Origin: Arenibacter palladensis
Lineage (GTDB): Bacteria; Bacteroidota; Bacteroidia; Flavobacteriales; Flavobacteriaceae
NCBI RefSeq assembly: GCF_900129275.1
Contig: NZ_FQUX01000008.1
Span: forward strand, 62,001-126,000
DNA: 64,000 nt
Direction: 5' to 3'
Shown here piece after piece: positions 56,001 to 64,000 of the stretch (position 1 is its first letter; every line of letters starts with the position of its first letter). The notes under the pieces were generated by a model. The model was not told the origin of the DNA. It searched no databases and saw only the letters and a list, made by a program, of their open reading frames with translations. A program made the translations under genes and the position numbers.

Positions 56001-56064
56001 CAAGAAATATTCCCGCCAGGAAACATTTTCCCACAAATTCGAAAAGTTGTTTTTTCATAATCAT
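53047..56064 (-). CDS. SusC-like TonB-dependent outer-membrane transporter
   Basis: A 1005-residue SusC homologue. The signal peptide ends QQANAQ, then comes a CarboxypepD_reg-like domain (ITGTIVDELGQPIPGANIVI, DFDGNYSIEA), the TonB-box-like LLDEVVVIGYGTAKKKDVTG, a plug with VRIRGVNSITGNNDPLVVID and SATAIYGVRGSNGVILVSTK, and a barrel ending YTLGVKVGF. It takes up oligosaccharides with its SusD partner. The start lies 255 bp downstream of the 11-bp tandem repeat, leaving room for a long leader. The operon ends after susD at a strong terminator. Confidence 0.96.
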   Translation of the reverse strand: MIMKKQLFEFVGKCFLAGIFLALMGFQQANAQQTITGTIVDELGQPIPGANIVIKGTTTGVVTDFDGNYSIEASPTDELVISYVGYTTQNIVVGSKTTINVNMELDQQLLDEVVVIGYGTAKKKDVTGAVARVSSESFANQPLTRVDEALQGRAAGVTVAKANGAPGAGIKVRIRGVNSITGNNDPLVVIDGVLGGDLSTLNPNDIASMDVLKDASATAIYGVRGSNGVILVSTKKGSGRGKINVDYFTAISQVPDLLPTLADNVGEFARIENIRKLSIGQNPTFTDAEIADLEANGGTNYQDEILRTAVSKNLQISASGSEGKLRYFLSGNYRDEEGIVINTGYQQLSLRSNLDAQISDKLRVGLNIFGTRGEKKNNFEALGNGQGSLMYKANTWDPTTPIYDANGLYNRRSLRGIASLNLNPVLTLNETQASDVDERFSATLNTTYQFTDNFSYTMVVGAQVNNYNVQRYAVEGADDTPDANFSTNKYTAYQLSNIFTWQKVFSEIHDLKLTGVQEYSNSKNISNNYNADNLLLPNGFYFAETASGFSIGNNFGERELSSFMLRAEYILDDNLSITATGRYDGTSVFRPGKKWGFFPSVAAGYSIINPRNNSGYINNLKLRAGWGQVGNQGVGTYGTYANLGNNIYAYTGGAPSPGTFITSFANEDLTWETTSQTNVGIDLGFNSGRGSFSVDGYKKVTSDLLLNVPVSGTNGGGNVNKNVGEVENFGFDVALGYDIIQTKNLNWNSNLAVSHVKNKVTQLFDGLEQIDGQYQAPGGQARVVNIIQLGEPLGQLNGATFLGTWKSSEASAAAAFGKKPGDAKYLRDENGEIVFGAIGNGTPTLTWGFNNTISYKNWDINIFLNGSHGFDIYNLMQAGITGGAGDSRSFMAADQVNQWTPSNETDIPATVQLFNSSRYIEKGDFVRLSNLNIGYTFKDFAGLSNTTLKLYVGGQNLFLITDYSGYDPELSSRRGDQGNEDVAPGINVGAYPNPRTYTLGVKVGF

Positions 56065-56318
56065 TAAAGTTTAGTTAAAATTGAGTTTACTGGTTAATTT
56101 TTTATTTACTTCGCAAGAGGTTAAATCTTTTTAATTACTCCCTAATACAATGGTTTATTAATTTAACCTTCGATCGTTGAAGTCTTACACATTGTGAATT
56201 TGGCAGTCCATTATTAGTAAAATTGCTTATTCATTAATTTTATGGTGGGGATTTTTGCTTGTCCTTAATTTTGACGTTGGAAAACTAATGATTCTATATT
56301 TTTGATTGCCAAATAGGC

Positions 56319-56339
56319 ACTAGACAAAAACTAGACAAG
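56319..56339. promoter_or_regulatory. Tandem 11-bp repeat, candidate operator of the 53-56 kb susCD operon
   Basis: ACTAGACAAAA followed by ACTAGACAAG: two copies of the unit in perfect 11-bp register. The same element stands upstream of the GH117 operon at 43576-43595 (first 14 bases identical). Its distance to the susC start is 255 bp. Binding by the TPR/LuxR-type regulator is inferred from gene neighbourhood. Confidence 0.58.
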
Positions 56340-56978
56340 TTCAAAAAACCTGGTTTATCCGTTTAAATAAGGACATTTCCATTAATTTCTAGCTTGGTTT
56401 TAAGTATTCAAAAACTGTTAGAAATTTGTCTTTACCAATTTTATTTTGAGGGAACAAACAAAGGTTCCTAAATTTTCCTTAACAAATAGCAACAAATGGT
56501 TCCATGTCTATAACATATGGTTTTATGTGCTTTTGAAGATGTTGCCATACTACAAATTAACCGTCAAAAATAAATCTTGGCATAACTTTGTTTTGATAGT
56601 TACATGTTATCCAATTTAACTTGGTAAAGAAATTAATTTGATTAAAGAGTGTATTGCCAAATATTATCCGTCGATTGCACTATTTTACCCAATGTTGAAT
56701 TGAATAGGAAAATATGAAGGGAACACAATATAAAATAATGCTTGCCCTTAAAATAGATTCAATATAGTTATGGGCCCAACATTCTAGTTAACCATAGCTA
56801 TTATTCCAAAATTAGGAAATCCAGTTCGGGTGGTACTGGTCAGTTTTAATAAAACCAACTCTAGTAACAAACCTAAATTATATCCCAAAGCCCGTAATAA
56901 ATTCGGTAGGGTAGAAAAATCGATGTCGATTTATTGATATACAACTCCAACCAATTTATCAGCCTAGATAACAAAAAA

Positions 56979-57002
56979 GCCATCCAAAAATTATTGGATG
57001 GC
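56979..57002 (-). terminator. Intrinsic terminator after the 57-62 kb susCD operon
   Basis: GCCATCCAA and TTGGATGGC form a perfect 9-bp stem with a 6-nt A/T loop, followed on the minus strand by TTTTTTG. It lies about 94 bp after the susD stop and closes that transcript. Confidence 0.85.
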
Positions 57003-57095
57003 CTTTGAACTAACTCAACTAAAACTAATCATATACTCTATGCCCATCCACTATGGACAAGTAAAATCTATTACCATTACAGTTTCAAAGGTTGA

Positions 57096-58799
57096 TCAAT
57101 AACCATCATTTTGAACCATGGATGGAGCCTTTTCCACTTCGGAAGCAGGAATTGGCAAATAGTATTGACGCTCAAACCAAGGTCTATTCACTACGGTGTA
57201 CTCTTGATTGGACACAGTGCCATCTGCAGCCATGGTCCATTTAAGTCCCTTGACATCAAACCCTAAATGATCTTCATTCATCCAACGTCTTTCGTCGAAG
57301 AAATTATGTCCCTCAAATGCAAGCTCCACGCGTCTTTCCCGTTTTATGTCCTCCAGCAATTCGGCTCCAGAAGAGGTAATTGCAGGTTGAAGGGCCCTTG
57401 TGGACACCTTACTGACAAATTGCCTAGCAATGTCTTCTTGTCCCAAATGATATTGCGCTTCGGCATAGTTTAAATAAACTTCGGCCAAGCGATAAAGAAT
57501 ATAGGGACGATTGGGGGATACATCGGTTAACCCCACACTTTCATCCTGAAATTTCCTGATATTATATCCAGTCTTGGAAGAATGTCCTGTATTGCCCAAA
57601 CCTTGTGGAGAATCCAAACCATGCGGTTGAGCATCTACATCCTCGGACAAATAATATTGGATATCTCGACCTCTGAATTGAGCCCCGTTATAGTTAAGGT
57701 CTGCATAATAGCGTAATTCCCTATTCTCATTGGGATTGGCTGGATCATACCCCCCTTCGGAAGTGCTGGTCCCATCCGCCATATTGTATAATAGGGCAAA
57801 ATTATGGGTTGGTGAGGACAATGCCCATCCACCATAGCCGCTTGGTGCCTGAGTCTGATTCCATAGGGAATTGGCATCAGTCCCAAAATCGTAATAAGCC
57901 GAACTAAAAGCCCTGGCAAAAAGAATATCCTGATTGGGCGATAAAAATAAATTATGATATTCGGTGGCATCCGCAACAGGGATCAAGTCCCGTGCCCCTA
58001 CAATATCTATAATTGCTTTGGCCGCATCGGCTGCGTCTTGCCATTTAGTAGACTTACTATAATCATAAAGTGGTCCGTTAGGTGCTGTGCTCGGATCATG
58101 CAGTATGCTTGCCGCATATAGTAAAGTTCTGGACTTTACCGCGAGGGCAGATAATTTTGTAGCCCTTCCAAATTCACTGGCTGGCCTAGATTCCGGTAAT
58201 ATAGCCGCAGCCTCGTCCAATTCTCTTACAATAAAATCCACGCACTCCTCATAACTATTCCTAACCAAATCAAAATTATCATCCAATCCCAAAGCATTTT
58301 CTAAAATAGGCACTCCACCATAATACTTTATTAACTTGGTATAAATATTGGCCCTTAAAAATTTCATTTCCGCCTTAAGGAGATTTACCCTATCTGGATC
58401 CGTTTGCATTGCTTCTGAAGCATCTATTTTGTCCAGGAATTCATTGGCCGATCTTATATAACTCCAATAATTACTCCACTTTTCCCCTAGAACACCAACA
58501 TTACTCGGAGTCCATCCCGCTCTTAGCCTAAGTTGATCCAAATCGTTGAAATTAAATCTAGCTTCAAAGGATCCAACTTCAATATTAAACCTTCTGGACC
58601 ACCATTGAAACTTATTTAAGCCCCAGCTCTCAGTACTATTGTATACAGGATACACCAACCGTTCTACTTGATCGGGATCACTGTATATTAGATCTTCTGC
58701 GAAGGCATCGGATGCTTCAGTATCCAATACATCCTCACATCCCACGCCTACAACAAGCACCAGAATTGCCCATATATATGCTAATTTTAGATTTTTCAT
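57096..58799 (-). CDS. SusD-like outer-membrane glycan-binding lipoprotein
   Basis: A RagB/SusD lipoprotein of 567 residues. The ATG at 58841 adds 14 Lys-rich residues; the ATG at 58799 (MKNLKLAYIWAILVLVVGVGC) begins the lipoprotein signal directly and is preferred. Typical segments are LKAEMKFLRANIYTKLIKYY, ERRVELAFEGHNFFDERRWM and the C-terminal RQYYLPIPASEVEKAPSMVQ. It forms the extracellular lid of the SusC encoded 64 bp upstream and is the last gene before a strong terminator. A sulfatase gene lies upstream of the pair, so a sulfated glycan ligand is likely. Confidence 0.95.
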   Translation of the reverse strand: MKNLKLAYIWAILVLVVGVGCEDVLDTEASDAFAEDLIYSDPDQVERLVYPVYNSTESWGLNKFQWWSRRFNIEVGSFEARFNFNDLDQLRLRAGWTPSNVGVLGEKWSNYWSYIRSANEFLDKIDASEAMQTDPDRVNLLKAEMKFLRANIYTKLIKYYGGVPILENALGLDDNFDLVRNSYEECVDFIVRELDEAAAILPESRPASEFGRATKLSALAVKSRTLLYAASILHDPSTAPNGPLYDYSKSTKWQDAADAAKAIIDIVGARDLIPVADATEYHNLFLSPNQDILFARAFSSAYYDFGTDANSLWNQTQAPSGYGGWALSSPTHNFALLYNMADGTSTSEGGYDPANPNENRELRYYADLNYNGAQFRGRDIQYYLSEDVDAQPHGLDSPQGLGNTGHSSKTGYNIRKFQDESVGLTDVSPNRPYILYRLAEVYLNYAEAQYHLGQEDIARQFVSKVSTRALQPAITSSGAELLEDIKRERRVELAFEGHNFFDERRWMNEDHLGFDVKGLKWTMAADGTVSNQEYTVVNRPWFERQYYLPIPASEVEKAPSMVQNDGY

Positions 58800-58863
58800 A
58801 TCCTTATATTTTTTTATTATCTTCTTTCTATTGATTTCCATGATTAATTATTATGAAACTCCT

Positions 58864-61800
58864 TTAAAAACTAAAGTTAAGTCCCAAAGTATAGGTCTGT
58901 AAGGATGGATAAGTGCTTTGTCTAAAGTCATAATAACCATTTGCTTCGGGATCTAAACCTAATTTGGCAACATCCGAGAACATGGTAAGGATATTGTATC
59001 CTCTCAAAAACACTTTTAAATCTCCAATTTTGATATCTTCCTTTCTAAAGGTATATCCCAATTCCACTTGTTTTAATCTAACAAAGGAAGCATCGTGAAG
59101 CCATAGATCGGCTCCTTCAAAATTTTCTGCACTTCCACTTTGATTTGTACTATACTTATCTCCAGTATTAAAAGCCCTCGGATATCTAGCATTCCTGTTT
59201 TCCGGGGTCCATCTTTGATTATAAAGAAAATCCGGACGAGCACCAGGACGCTCAAAAAATATCAACATTTCAGCCTCGGCCTGACCTTGGAACAGAAAAC
59301 TAAAGTCGAAATTTTTATAATTAAAGCCTCCGAAAACTCCAAACTGAATTTCTGGAACATTTGAAGAATATGCCCTGATTCTATCATTGGCATCAATTGA
59401 ACCATTGCCATCGGTATCCAAATAAATGGGTTCGCCCTCTATAGTTCCCGACAACTTTACCGGAGTGGCATCTACCTGAGCCTGGTCACGAAATATCCCT
59501 GCAGTAGGATAAGTTACATAAGAATCCATGGAATGGCCTTCTCTTTTCCTCCATTCTGGAACATCTGCCGCTTCGGCCAAATAGACCACTTCATTCTTGG
59601 CTTGGGTAAAATTAGCTCCAAAATTATAACTAAAATTGTCATTGACCTGGTCTCTCCATCCCAACTCCAGTTCAAGACCAAAATTATCTACTTTTCCTAT
59701 ATTCTCGGCAGGCAAGGTAATACCTGCCGCATCTGGAATGGCGGCAGCTCTGGTTACCAAAATATCCTCCCTCTTTTGGTAGAAGTAATTGATATCCCCC
59801 GACAATTTATTATCGAACATCGTAAAATTAAGTCCTAAATTCTTCATGTAGGCTGTTTCCCATGTGATATTAGGGTTTGGAACGTTAGCACTTGTATAAC
59901 CGTTATAACTAACCCCAGGCGAACCGAAAACAGCATAGTTTGGTTGTGGATTATTAGTGGGCCCACCATAATTATAGCGAGTCAAGTACTGAAATGGCGC
60001 TATACGATCATTACCCATTTTTGCCCATGAAGCCCTTAATTTAAGTGCATTTAACCATTCAACATTCTCCATAAAAGATTCTTGATTTATTGCCCAAGAA
60101 CCGGCTATACTAGGAAAAGTACCAAATCTTTTTCCCGGTCCAAAGTTGCTGGAACCGTCATGGCGAATTGTAAAATCGATAAAATATTTTTTCTTGTAAT
60201 CGTATGAAAAGGAACCAAAATAATTTAGACGTCCCCATTCTTGGGATTCACCATAGGATTGTTGCCCGTCATCACTTCCCGCAAATAATTCGGAATGGTC
60301 GTCCGTAGGAAATCCTCTGCGCTCAGCCCAAAAGTTACGCTGATTAGATGTGGACTGTTCAATACCGGCAAAACTACTGATCGAATGATTATCCCCTAAG
60401 ACTTTGGAATAATATATGGTGGCATTGAGCAACAGCTCATCATATTTCCAAAAACTTTCACGTAGCGTTCGTTGGCGGCCTTGCCCTTGAGCGAAACCTT
60501 GAGATGGAATATATTCACCAGACCCTTCTTGAAAAGTATAAACCGTCCAAGGTGTATACCAAGATTTAATATCATTGTTCATTCTTGTTACACCTGCAAA
60601 ACCTTTGGCCCTTAAACCATCAATTAAATTATCCAACCTCCAATCGAAGGAAAATTTACCGCGAAGCTCATTATCAATTCTTTTGTTAAAACCTGACTCA
60701 TTGGTAGACATAATATAAGGGTTCGCACCATTTTCTCCGCCCCAGCCAGGTAATCCGTTGGGATATATACCTACTTCTGTAGGCTCATTCGTATTAATTC
60801 TACTATATATTTCACCCTCACTTACCCCTGGCTGATTTCTATCACCAAATCTACCGGATAAGTCTACTCCAAGGGTAAAATTATCAGTTAGGTTAATGTC
60901 TATATTGGAACGCACCTGTTTTTGCTTAAAATTCAAATCTCCTGAATGGTACATCCCCACCTGCTCTACGAAATCACCACTCACAAAATAGTTTACGTGT
61001 TCACTGCCACCCGAAATAGAAAGTGAATTCCTGGATTCCGGTGAAGATTTGGCAAATGTAAGATCGGCCCAATCTGTATTCGGATAATTGATAGGGTCCG
61101 TGCCCGAAGCGTAATTATTAATATCTTCCTGGGTAAAAGGTAGAGGGGTGCCATTTCTTTCCGCTATTTCATTGTTATAAATTGCATATTCCTCTGATGA
61201 CATTAAATCTGGAGTGGCAGAAAAACTGGATACGTTGTAAGATGAGCTAAAGTTAACACTAGGCTTCCCAGACTTACCTCTTTTAGTGGTAATCAAGATA
61301 ACTCCATTAGCTGCCCTAGCCCCATAAATGGCGGCAGCCCCATCTTTTAGGACCGTCAAGGATTCGATGTCCTGCGGAGCTAAATGCGAAAAACTGCTAG
61401 CCGTAATACCATCTATAAGAATAAGTGGAGAGTTATTATTTAAGGTCGACTTACCCCTTATCAAAAGCGTAATATCATTTCCATCAGTGGAACCTGGTAA
61501 TCCTCCCCTATCCGAAATAATTAAACCCGGCACTCTACCTGAAAGTGATTTGGCCAAATCCTTATTCCCTGCCTTTTCTATCTCTTCCGAGCTTACGGTA
61601 CTTACAGAACCCGTTAGCTCTCCCTTTTTTCTTGTAGTATAGCCTAACACAACTACTTCATCCAACTCCGAAGTGTCCTCAGTTAAAGTTACATTCAATT
61701 CCGTATTGGAGCCAACAGGAACTTCCTGTGATTTATATCCTAAATAAGAAAATACCAATACGGCAGCATTGTCGGCAACCTCTATGCTATAATTTCCATC

Positions 61801-62070
61801 AAAATCAGTAGTAGTACCTTGTGAAGTACCTTTTATAACAATACTTACACCTGGTAAGGGTCCCAAGGCATCCGAAACGGAACCGGTAATTGTTTGTTGT
61901 AAGCCCTTATAATCTAGATTTTCACCAACCTCTATATAGCTATAATTACTTACTGAATTGTTTGCATTTGTGGTAAGTGTCAATAAAAAAACTGCCGTTA
62001 ATTTAAAAAGGTGAAACTTTTTAATTGGTGAGCCTTTGCCCCCTACATTGGTTAACCATTTAATTTTCAT
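58864..62070 (-). CDS. SusC-like TonB-dependent outer-membrane transporter
   Basis: A 1068-residue SusC homologue. The N-terminus is longer than usual before the hydrophobic segment LTAVFLLTLTTNA. A CarboxypepD_reg-like domain (ITGSVSDALGPLPGVSIVIK) follows, then DEVVVLGYTTRKKGELTGSV, a plug with ITLLIRGKSTLNNNSPLILI and AAIYGARAANGVILITTKRG, and a barrel ending YTLGLNFSF. It imports oligosaccharides with the neighbouring SusD. The leader contains a CCCCA/TGGGG hairpin (62099-62114) close to the start and a TCATGC inverted repeat a little upstream. Confidence 0.96.
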   Translation of the reverse strand: MKIKWLTNVGGKGSPIKKFHLFKLTAVFLLTLTTNANNSVSNYSYIEVGENLDYKGLQQTITGSVSDALGPLPGVSIVIKGTSQGTTTDFDGNYSIEVADNAAVLVFSYLGYKSQEVPVGSNTELNVTLTEDTSELDEVVVLGYTTRKKGELTGSVSTVSSEEIEKAGNKDLAKSLSGRVPGLIISDRGGLPGSTDGNDITLLIRGKSTLNNNSPLILIDGITASSFSHLAPQDIESLTVLKDGAAAIYGARAANGVILITTKRGKSGKPSVNFSSSYNVSSFSATPDLMSSEEYAIYNNEIAERNGTPLPFTQEDINNYASGTDPINYPNTDWADLTFAKSSPESRNSLSISGGSEHVNYFVSGDFVEQVGMYHSGDLNFKQKQVRSNIDINLTDNFTLGVDLSGRFGDRNQPGVSEGEIYSRINTNEPTEVGIYPNGLPGWGGENGANPYIMSTNESGFNKRIDNELRGKFSFDWRLDNLIDGLRAKGFAGVTRMNNDIKSWYTPWTVYTFQEGSGEYIPSQGFAQGQGRQRTLRESFWKYDELLLNATIYYSKVLGDNHSISSFAGIEQSTSNQRNFWAERRGFPTDDHSELFAGSDDGQQSYGESQEWGRLNYFGSFSYDYKKKYFIDFTIRHDGSSNFGPGKRFGTFPSIAGSWAINQESFMENVEWLNALKLRASWAKMGNDRIAPFQYLTRYNYGGPTNNPQPNYAVFGSPGVSYNGYTSANVPNPNITWETAYMKNLGLNFTMFDNKLSGDINYFYQKREDILVTRAAAIPDAAGITLPAENIGKVDNFGLELELGWRDQVNDNFSYNFGANFTQAKNEVVYLAEAADVPEWRKREGHSMDSYVTYPTAGIFRDQAQVDATPVKLSGTIEGEPIYLDTDGNGSIDANDRIRAYSSNVPEIQFGVFGGFNYKNFDFSFLFQGQAEAEMLIFFERPGARPDFLYNQRWTPENRNARYPRAFNTGDKYSTNQSGSAENFEGADLWLHDASFVRLKQVELGYTFRKEDIKIGDLKVFLRGYNILTMFSDVAKLGLDPEANGYYDFRQSTYPSLQTYTLGLNFSF

Positions 62071-62551
62071 AAATTTGATTTAGTTAGAGTTAAACATACC
62101 CCACGCCAATGGGGTTTTACTTTACCTCATGCTGTGCATGAATTTTCTGGAGGGTGTTATCGCACTCTCCTTTTTTTTTGAAATGTCCTATATCTTAGAA
62201 CAAACAGGATATTATTCCTTTTACACAAGAAAAACGTGTAGCTTATTATTATCTAGGCCTATTGCCAATTTGATAATTTTCAACATCCTTCTACAAAGAA
62301 AAAGCAAAAAAAGGGGGTGTTATTTGCAAAACTTAACATTAGGTAGCACTATTTTACCTCATTTGAGTTCTATATTCTCAAGAAGAATAAATTGGATAAT
62401 ATAATCTGTGATCCCAATATTGGGACATTAATAGGTAAGTATCAAATGAGTTGGGGTTTATGGATGATAACACAATCAACCGCATGCTACCCTATTGTAT
62501 ACGGTAATTATCGGCACTTTGTTTTGGGTGGGTCTACTCCATTTGATCCGA
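62071..62551. other. Leader and promoter region of the 58-62 kb susC
   Basis: A 481-bp gap with no supported gene. On the minus strand TATGTTTA (62090-62097 region) resembles the Bacteroidetes -7 element TAnnTTTG. CCCCA/TGGGG (62099-62114) could fold as a small hairpin beside it, and TCATGC-TGT-GCATGA lies at 62127-62141. The rest is A/T-rich. A 91-codon plus-strand frame here lacks any family resemblance. Confidence 0.5.
62127..62141. promoter_or_regulatory. Short inverted repeat upstream of susC, candidate operator
   Basis: TCATGC and GCATGA flank a TGT spacer: a perfect 6-3-6 inverted repeat 57 bp upstream of the susC start. Its size suits a dimeric regulator half-site pair. I found no second copy in the window, so it stands alone. 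Confidence 0.35.
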
Positions 62552-64000
62552 TCAATTTTTATACGGATGAGTAACCAATTTGGAAATTTCGAAGGTTTCA
62601 TCATAACGAGGCATTCTTCCATCGTTCCAATATTCTTCGTCCTTAAGGGAGTAATACCATAGCGGCTTAACAAAACCTTTAGTCCATTTTTCGGTCTCCG
62701 CTACCATTTTTTCCAGAAGTTCAGGATATCTTCCACTTAAATTTTTCTTTTCACCAATGTCCTGCTTAATATTAAACAACCCCCAAGGCTCGTTGGCCAT
62801 ACGGGTTATCTTCCAATCACCTTGCCTACCCCCAACATCGGAATATCCTTCGCGGTAACGCAGGGAATAGATCATTTTATCCTTATAGGAATCTGTTCCC
62901 GCCAGCACATCGGCCATTATATCCTTGCCATCCAATTTCTTGTTACCGGAAACCTTGGTCTTTGCCAATTGCACAAAAGTGGGATATAGATCCAGTGCGG
63001 ATACTGGAAAATCATAATGTTTTTTTCCGTCAATTTTTTTGGGCCAATGGAAAAACATAGGCACGCGGTAACCACCCTCCCAAGTATCTCCCTTGGTTCC
63101 CTTAAGCGGGTAATTATTGGCTCCATGATCGGTGTTCCCTCCATTGTCACTTAAGAATACAATTAGTGTATTCTCATATTGTTTGGTTTCTTTTAAATTC
63201 CTTACAATTTGACCAATACCACGATCTACGGCATAAACCATTGCGGCGTAAGTGCGTCTATCCTTATCCTTAATGTTAGCAAACTTTTTAAGGTCTTCGG
63301 CTTTCGCTTGAAGGGGGACGTGCGGTGCATTGTAAGCTAGATAGATAAAAAATGGTTTCTTCTTTTCCGCTGCTATTTTTATATCACGAATAGCCTCCCT
63401 GGAAAAAGCATCTGTTAGATATTCTGTTTCTTCAACATCCCGACCATTGTGTTCCAGTGGCTTTAGATAATCTCTAATATTCTTATTTCCTTTATTGAGC
63501 TGTTCTTGATATGTTTTATGATATTGTTCAGGGAAATATTCGTGCCCCCCGCCAAGGAATCCATAAAAATTGTTGAATCCTCTTTTGTTAGGGTGAAACT
63601 TAGGGGCTGCACCTAGGTGCCATTTACCAACAGCACTGGTATAATACCCCGCTTCCTGCAATATTTTGGACATATAGGTTTCTTCTATAGGAACCCCCAT
63701 ATTATCCGCATCTTCCTCACTACTATTTTGAAATAAATTATAGGCCGTGCCCGTGAAATGGGGATACCTACCCGTTAGGATTGCAGAGCGACTTGGTCCA
63801 CAAAAGGGGTGGGCCACATAGGCTGAAGTGAAAATAGTACCACCATGGGCCAATTTATCCAATTCTGGCGTTTTAATATCCTTAGACCCGTTGAACCCAA
63901 CATCGTTATATCCTAAATCATCACATAGAACGACTAAAATATTTGGTCTACTATCCTGTGCCATAACATAATTGGCCAGTAATAATGTTATCACCGCGAA
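62552..64000 (-). CDS. Exported S1-family sulfatase (CGPSR), 5' end beyond window
   Basis: A sulfatase truncated at its N-terminus by the right edge. The frame stays open through base 64000 (FAVITLLLANYVMAQ is the end of a signal peptide), so a GTG at 63994 is not the start and the real ATG lies outside. Motifs: LVVLCDDLGYNDVG with the Asp pair, the formylglycine site C-G-P-S-R (canonical CxPxR), AVGKWHLG, and SDNGGNTDHGANNYPLKG with TWEGGYRVPMFFHWP. The overall pattern recalls subfamily S1_19, which includes carrageenan sulfatases. It is encoded upstream of a susCD pair in the same direction and probably belongs to the same locus. Confidence 0.93.
   Translation of the reverse strand, partial: FAVITLLLANYVMAQDSRPNILVVLCDDLGYNDVGFNGSKDIKTPELDKLAHGGTIFTSAYVAHPFCGPSRSAILTGRYPHFTGTAYNLFQNSSEEDADNMGVPIEETYMSKILQEAGYYTSAVGKWHLGAAPKFHPNKRGFNNFYGFLGGGHEYFPEQYHKTYQEQLNKGNKNIRDYLKPLEHNGRDVEETEYLTDAFSREAIRDIKIAAEKKKPFFIYLAYNAPHVPLQAKAEDLKKFANIKDKDRRTYAAMVYAVDRGIGQIVRNLKETKQYENTLIVFLSDNGGNTDHGANNYPLKGTKGDTWEGGYRVPMFFHWPKKIDGKKHYDFPVSALDLYPTFVQLAKTKVSGNKKLDGKDIMADVLAGTDSYKDKMIYSLRYREGYSDVGGRQGDWKITRMANEPWGLFNIKQDIGEKKNLSGRYPELLEKMVAETEKWTKGFVKPLWYYSLKDEEYWNDGRMPRYDETFEISKLVTHPYKN

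Larger units (their letters stand above)
56065..57095. other. 1-kb intergenic region with promoter, repeat and terminator
   Basis: No supported gene. The right end holds the terminator of the upstream susCD pair (56979-57002). The 11-bp tandem repeat at 56319-56339 is in the middle, and the left part must contain the leader and promoter of the susC gene that ends at 53047. The rest is A/T-rich with short, interrupted frames on both strands and no recognisable remnant. Confidence 0.55.

Noticed and set aside
62129-62404. 91-codon plus-strand frame upstream of susC
   Set aside because: No family resemblance, low complexity hydrophobic start, and it lies in the expected promoter region of the minus-strand susC.
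63992-63994. GTG as start codon of the right-edge sulfatase
   Set aside because: The frame remains open to base 64000 and the visible residues are the middle of a signal peptide, so the true start is outside.

Overview
The window looks like a chromosomal segment of a marine Flavobacteriia-type Bacteroidetes (Zobellia/Maribacter/Arenibacter-like). The support is three SusC/SusD pairs, many exported lipoproteins, six intact or edge-truncated families of carbohydrate enzymes dominated by sulfatases and GH117-type propellers, A/T-rich leaders without Shine-Dalgarno sequences, and a complete front end of 3,6-anhydro-L-galactose (L-AHG) catabolism, the signature sugar of agar and porphyran. I saw no tRNA, rRNA, CRISPR array or intact mobile element.

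Region A (1-24.3 kb, minus strand) is one long polysaccharide utilization locus. From its promoter near 24.35 kb it runs SusC, SusD, a secreted FAD oxidoreductase coupled to a putative covalently flavinylated protein, a sodium/solute symporter, a cytoplasmic FAD oxidoreductase, a GH97 alpha-galactosidase, a sulfatase with a non-canonical CSTSR motif, a GH43-like lipoprotein, a GH2, two divergent tandem GH117 homologues and two more sulfatases, the last running off the left edge. A divergent LacI-type regulator (24.6-25.7 kb) and two strong palindromes in the shared promoter probably control it. The substrate is inferred to be a sulfated galactan.

Region B (25.7-30.8 kb, plus strand) holds a DUF5107/TPR protein and a CBM9-like protein, ending at a bidirectional terminator.

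Region C (30.8-43.5 kb, minus strand) is the agar-sugar module: two canonical GH117 enzymes release L-AHG; an aldehyde dehydrogenase and an enolase-superfamily cycloisomerase convert it to 2-keto-3-deoxy-L-galactonate; a zinc-type dehydrogenase and a KduD-like reductase are proposed to epimerize that to KDG. A mutarotase, a RhaT-like permease and a DUF5060 putative hydrolase follow, with an LRR lipoprotein wedged between. KDG kinase and KDPG aldolase are not here, nor is any endo-agarase or porphyranase.

Region D (43.6-64 kb) has a membrane-anchored TPR/LuxR-type regulator, two large FG-GAP/VCBS lipoproteins (one with a c-type haem motif), a degenerate GT51-like protein, two SusC/SusD pairs and an S1_19-like sulfatase cut by the right edge. 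An 11-bp tandem repeat is shared by the promoters of the GH117 operon (43.6 kb) and of the 56 kb susC.

Three decayed genes lie at gene junctions: a sulfatase with its core deleted (38.75-39.04 kb), a lipoprotein N-terminus (8.65-8.85 kb) and a C-terminal fragment (36.0-36.2 kb). The most unusual possible system is the extracytoplasmic flavin redox pair built into the sulfated-galactan locus.
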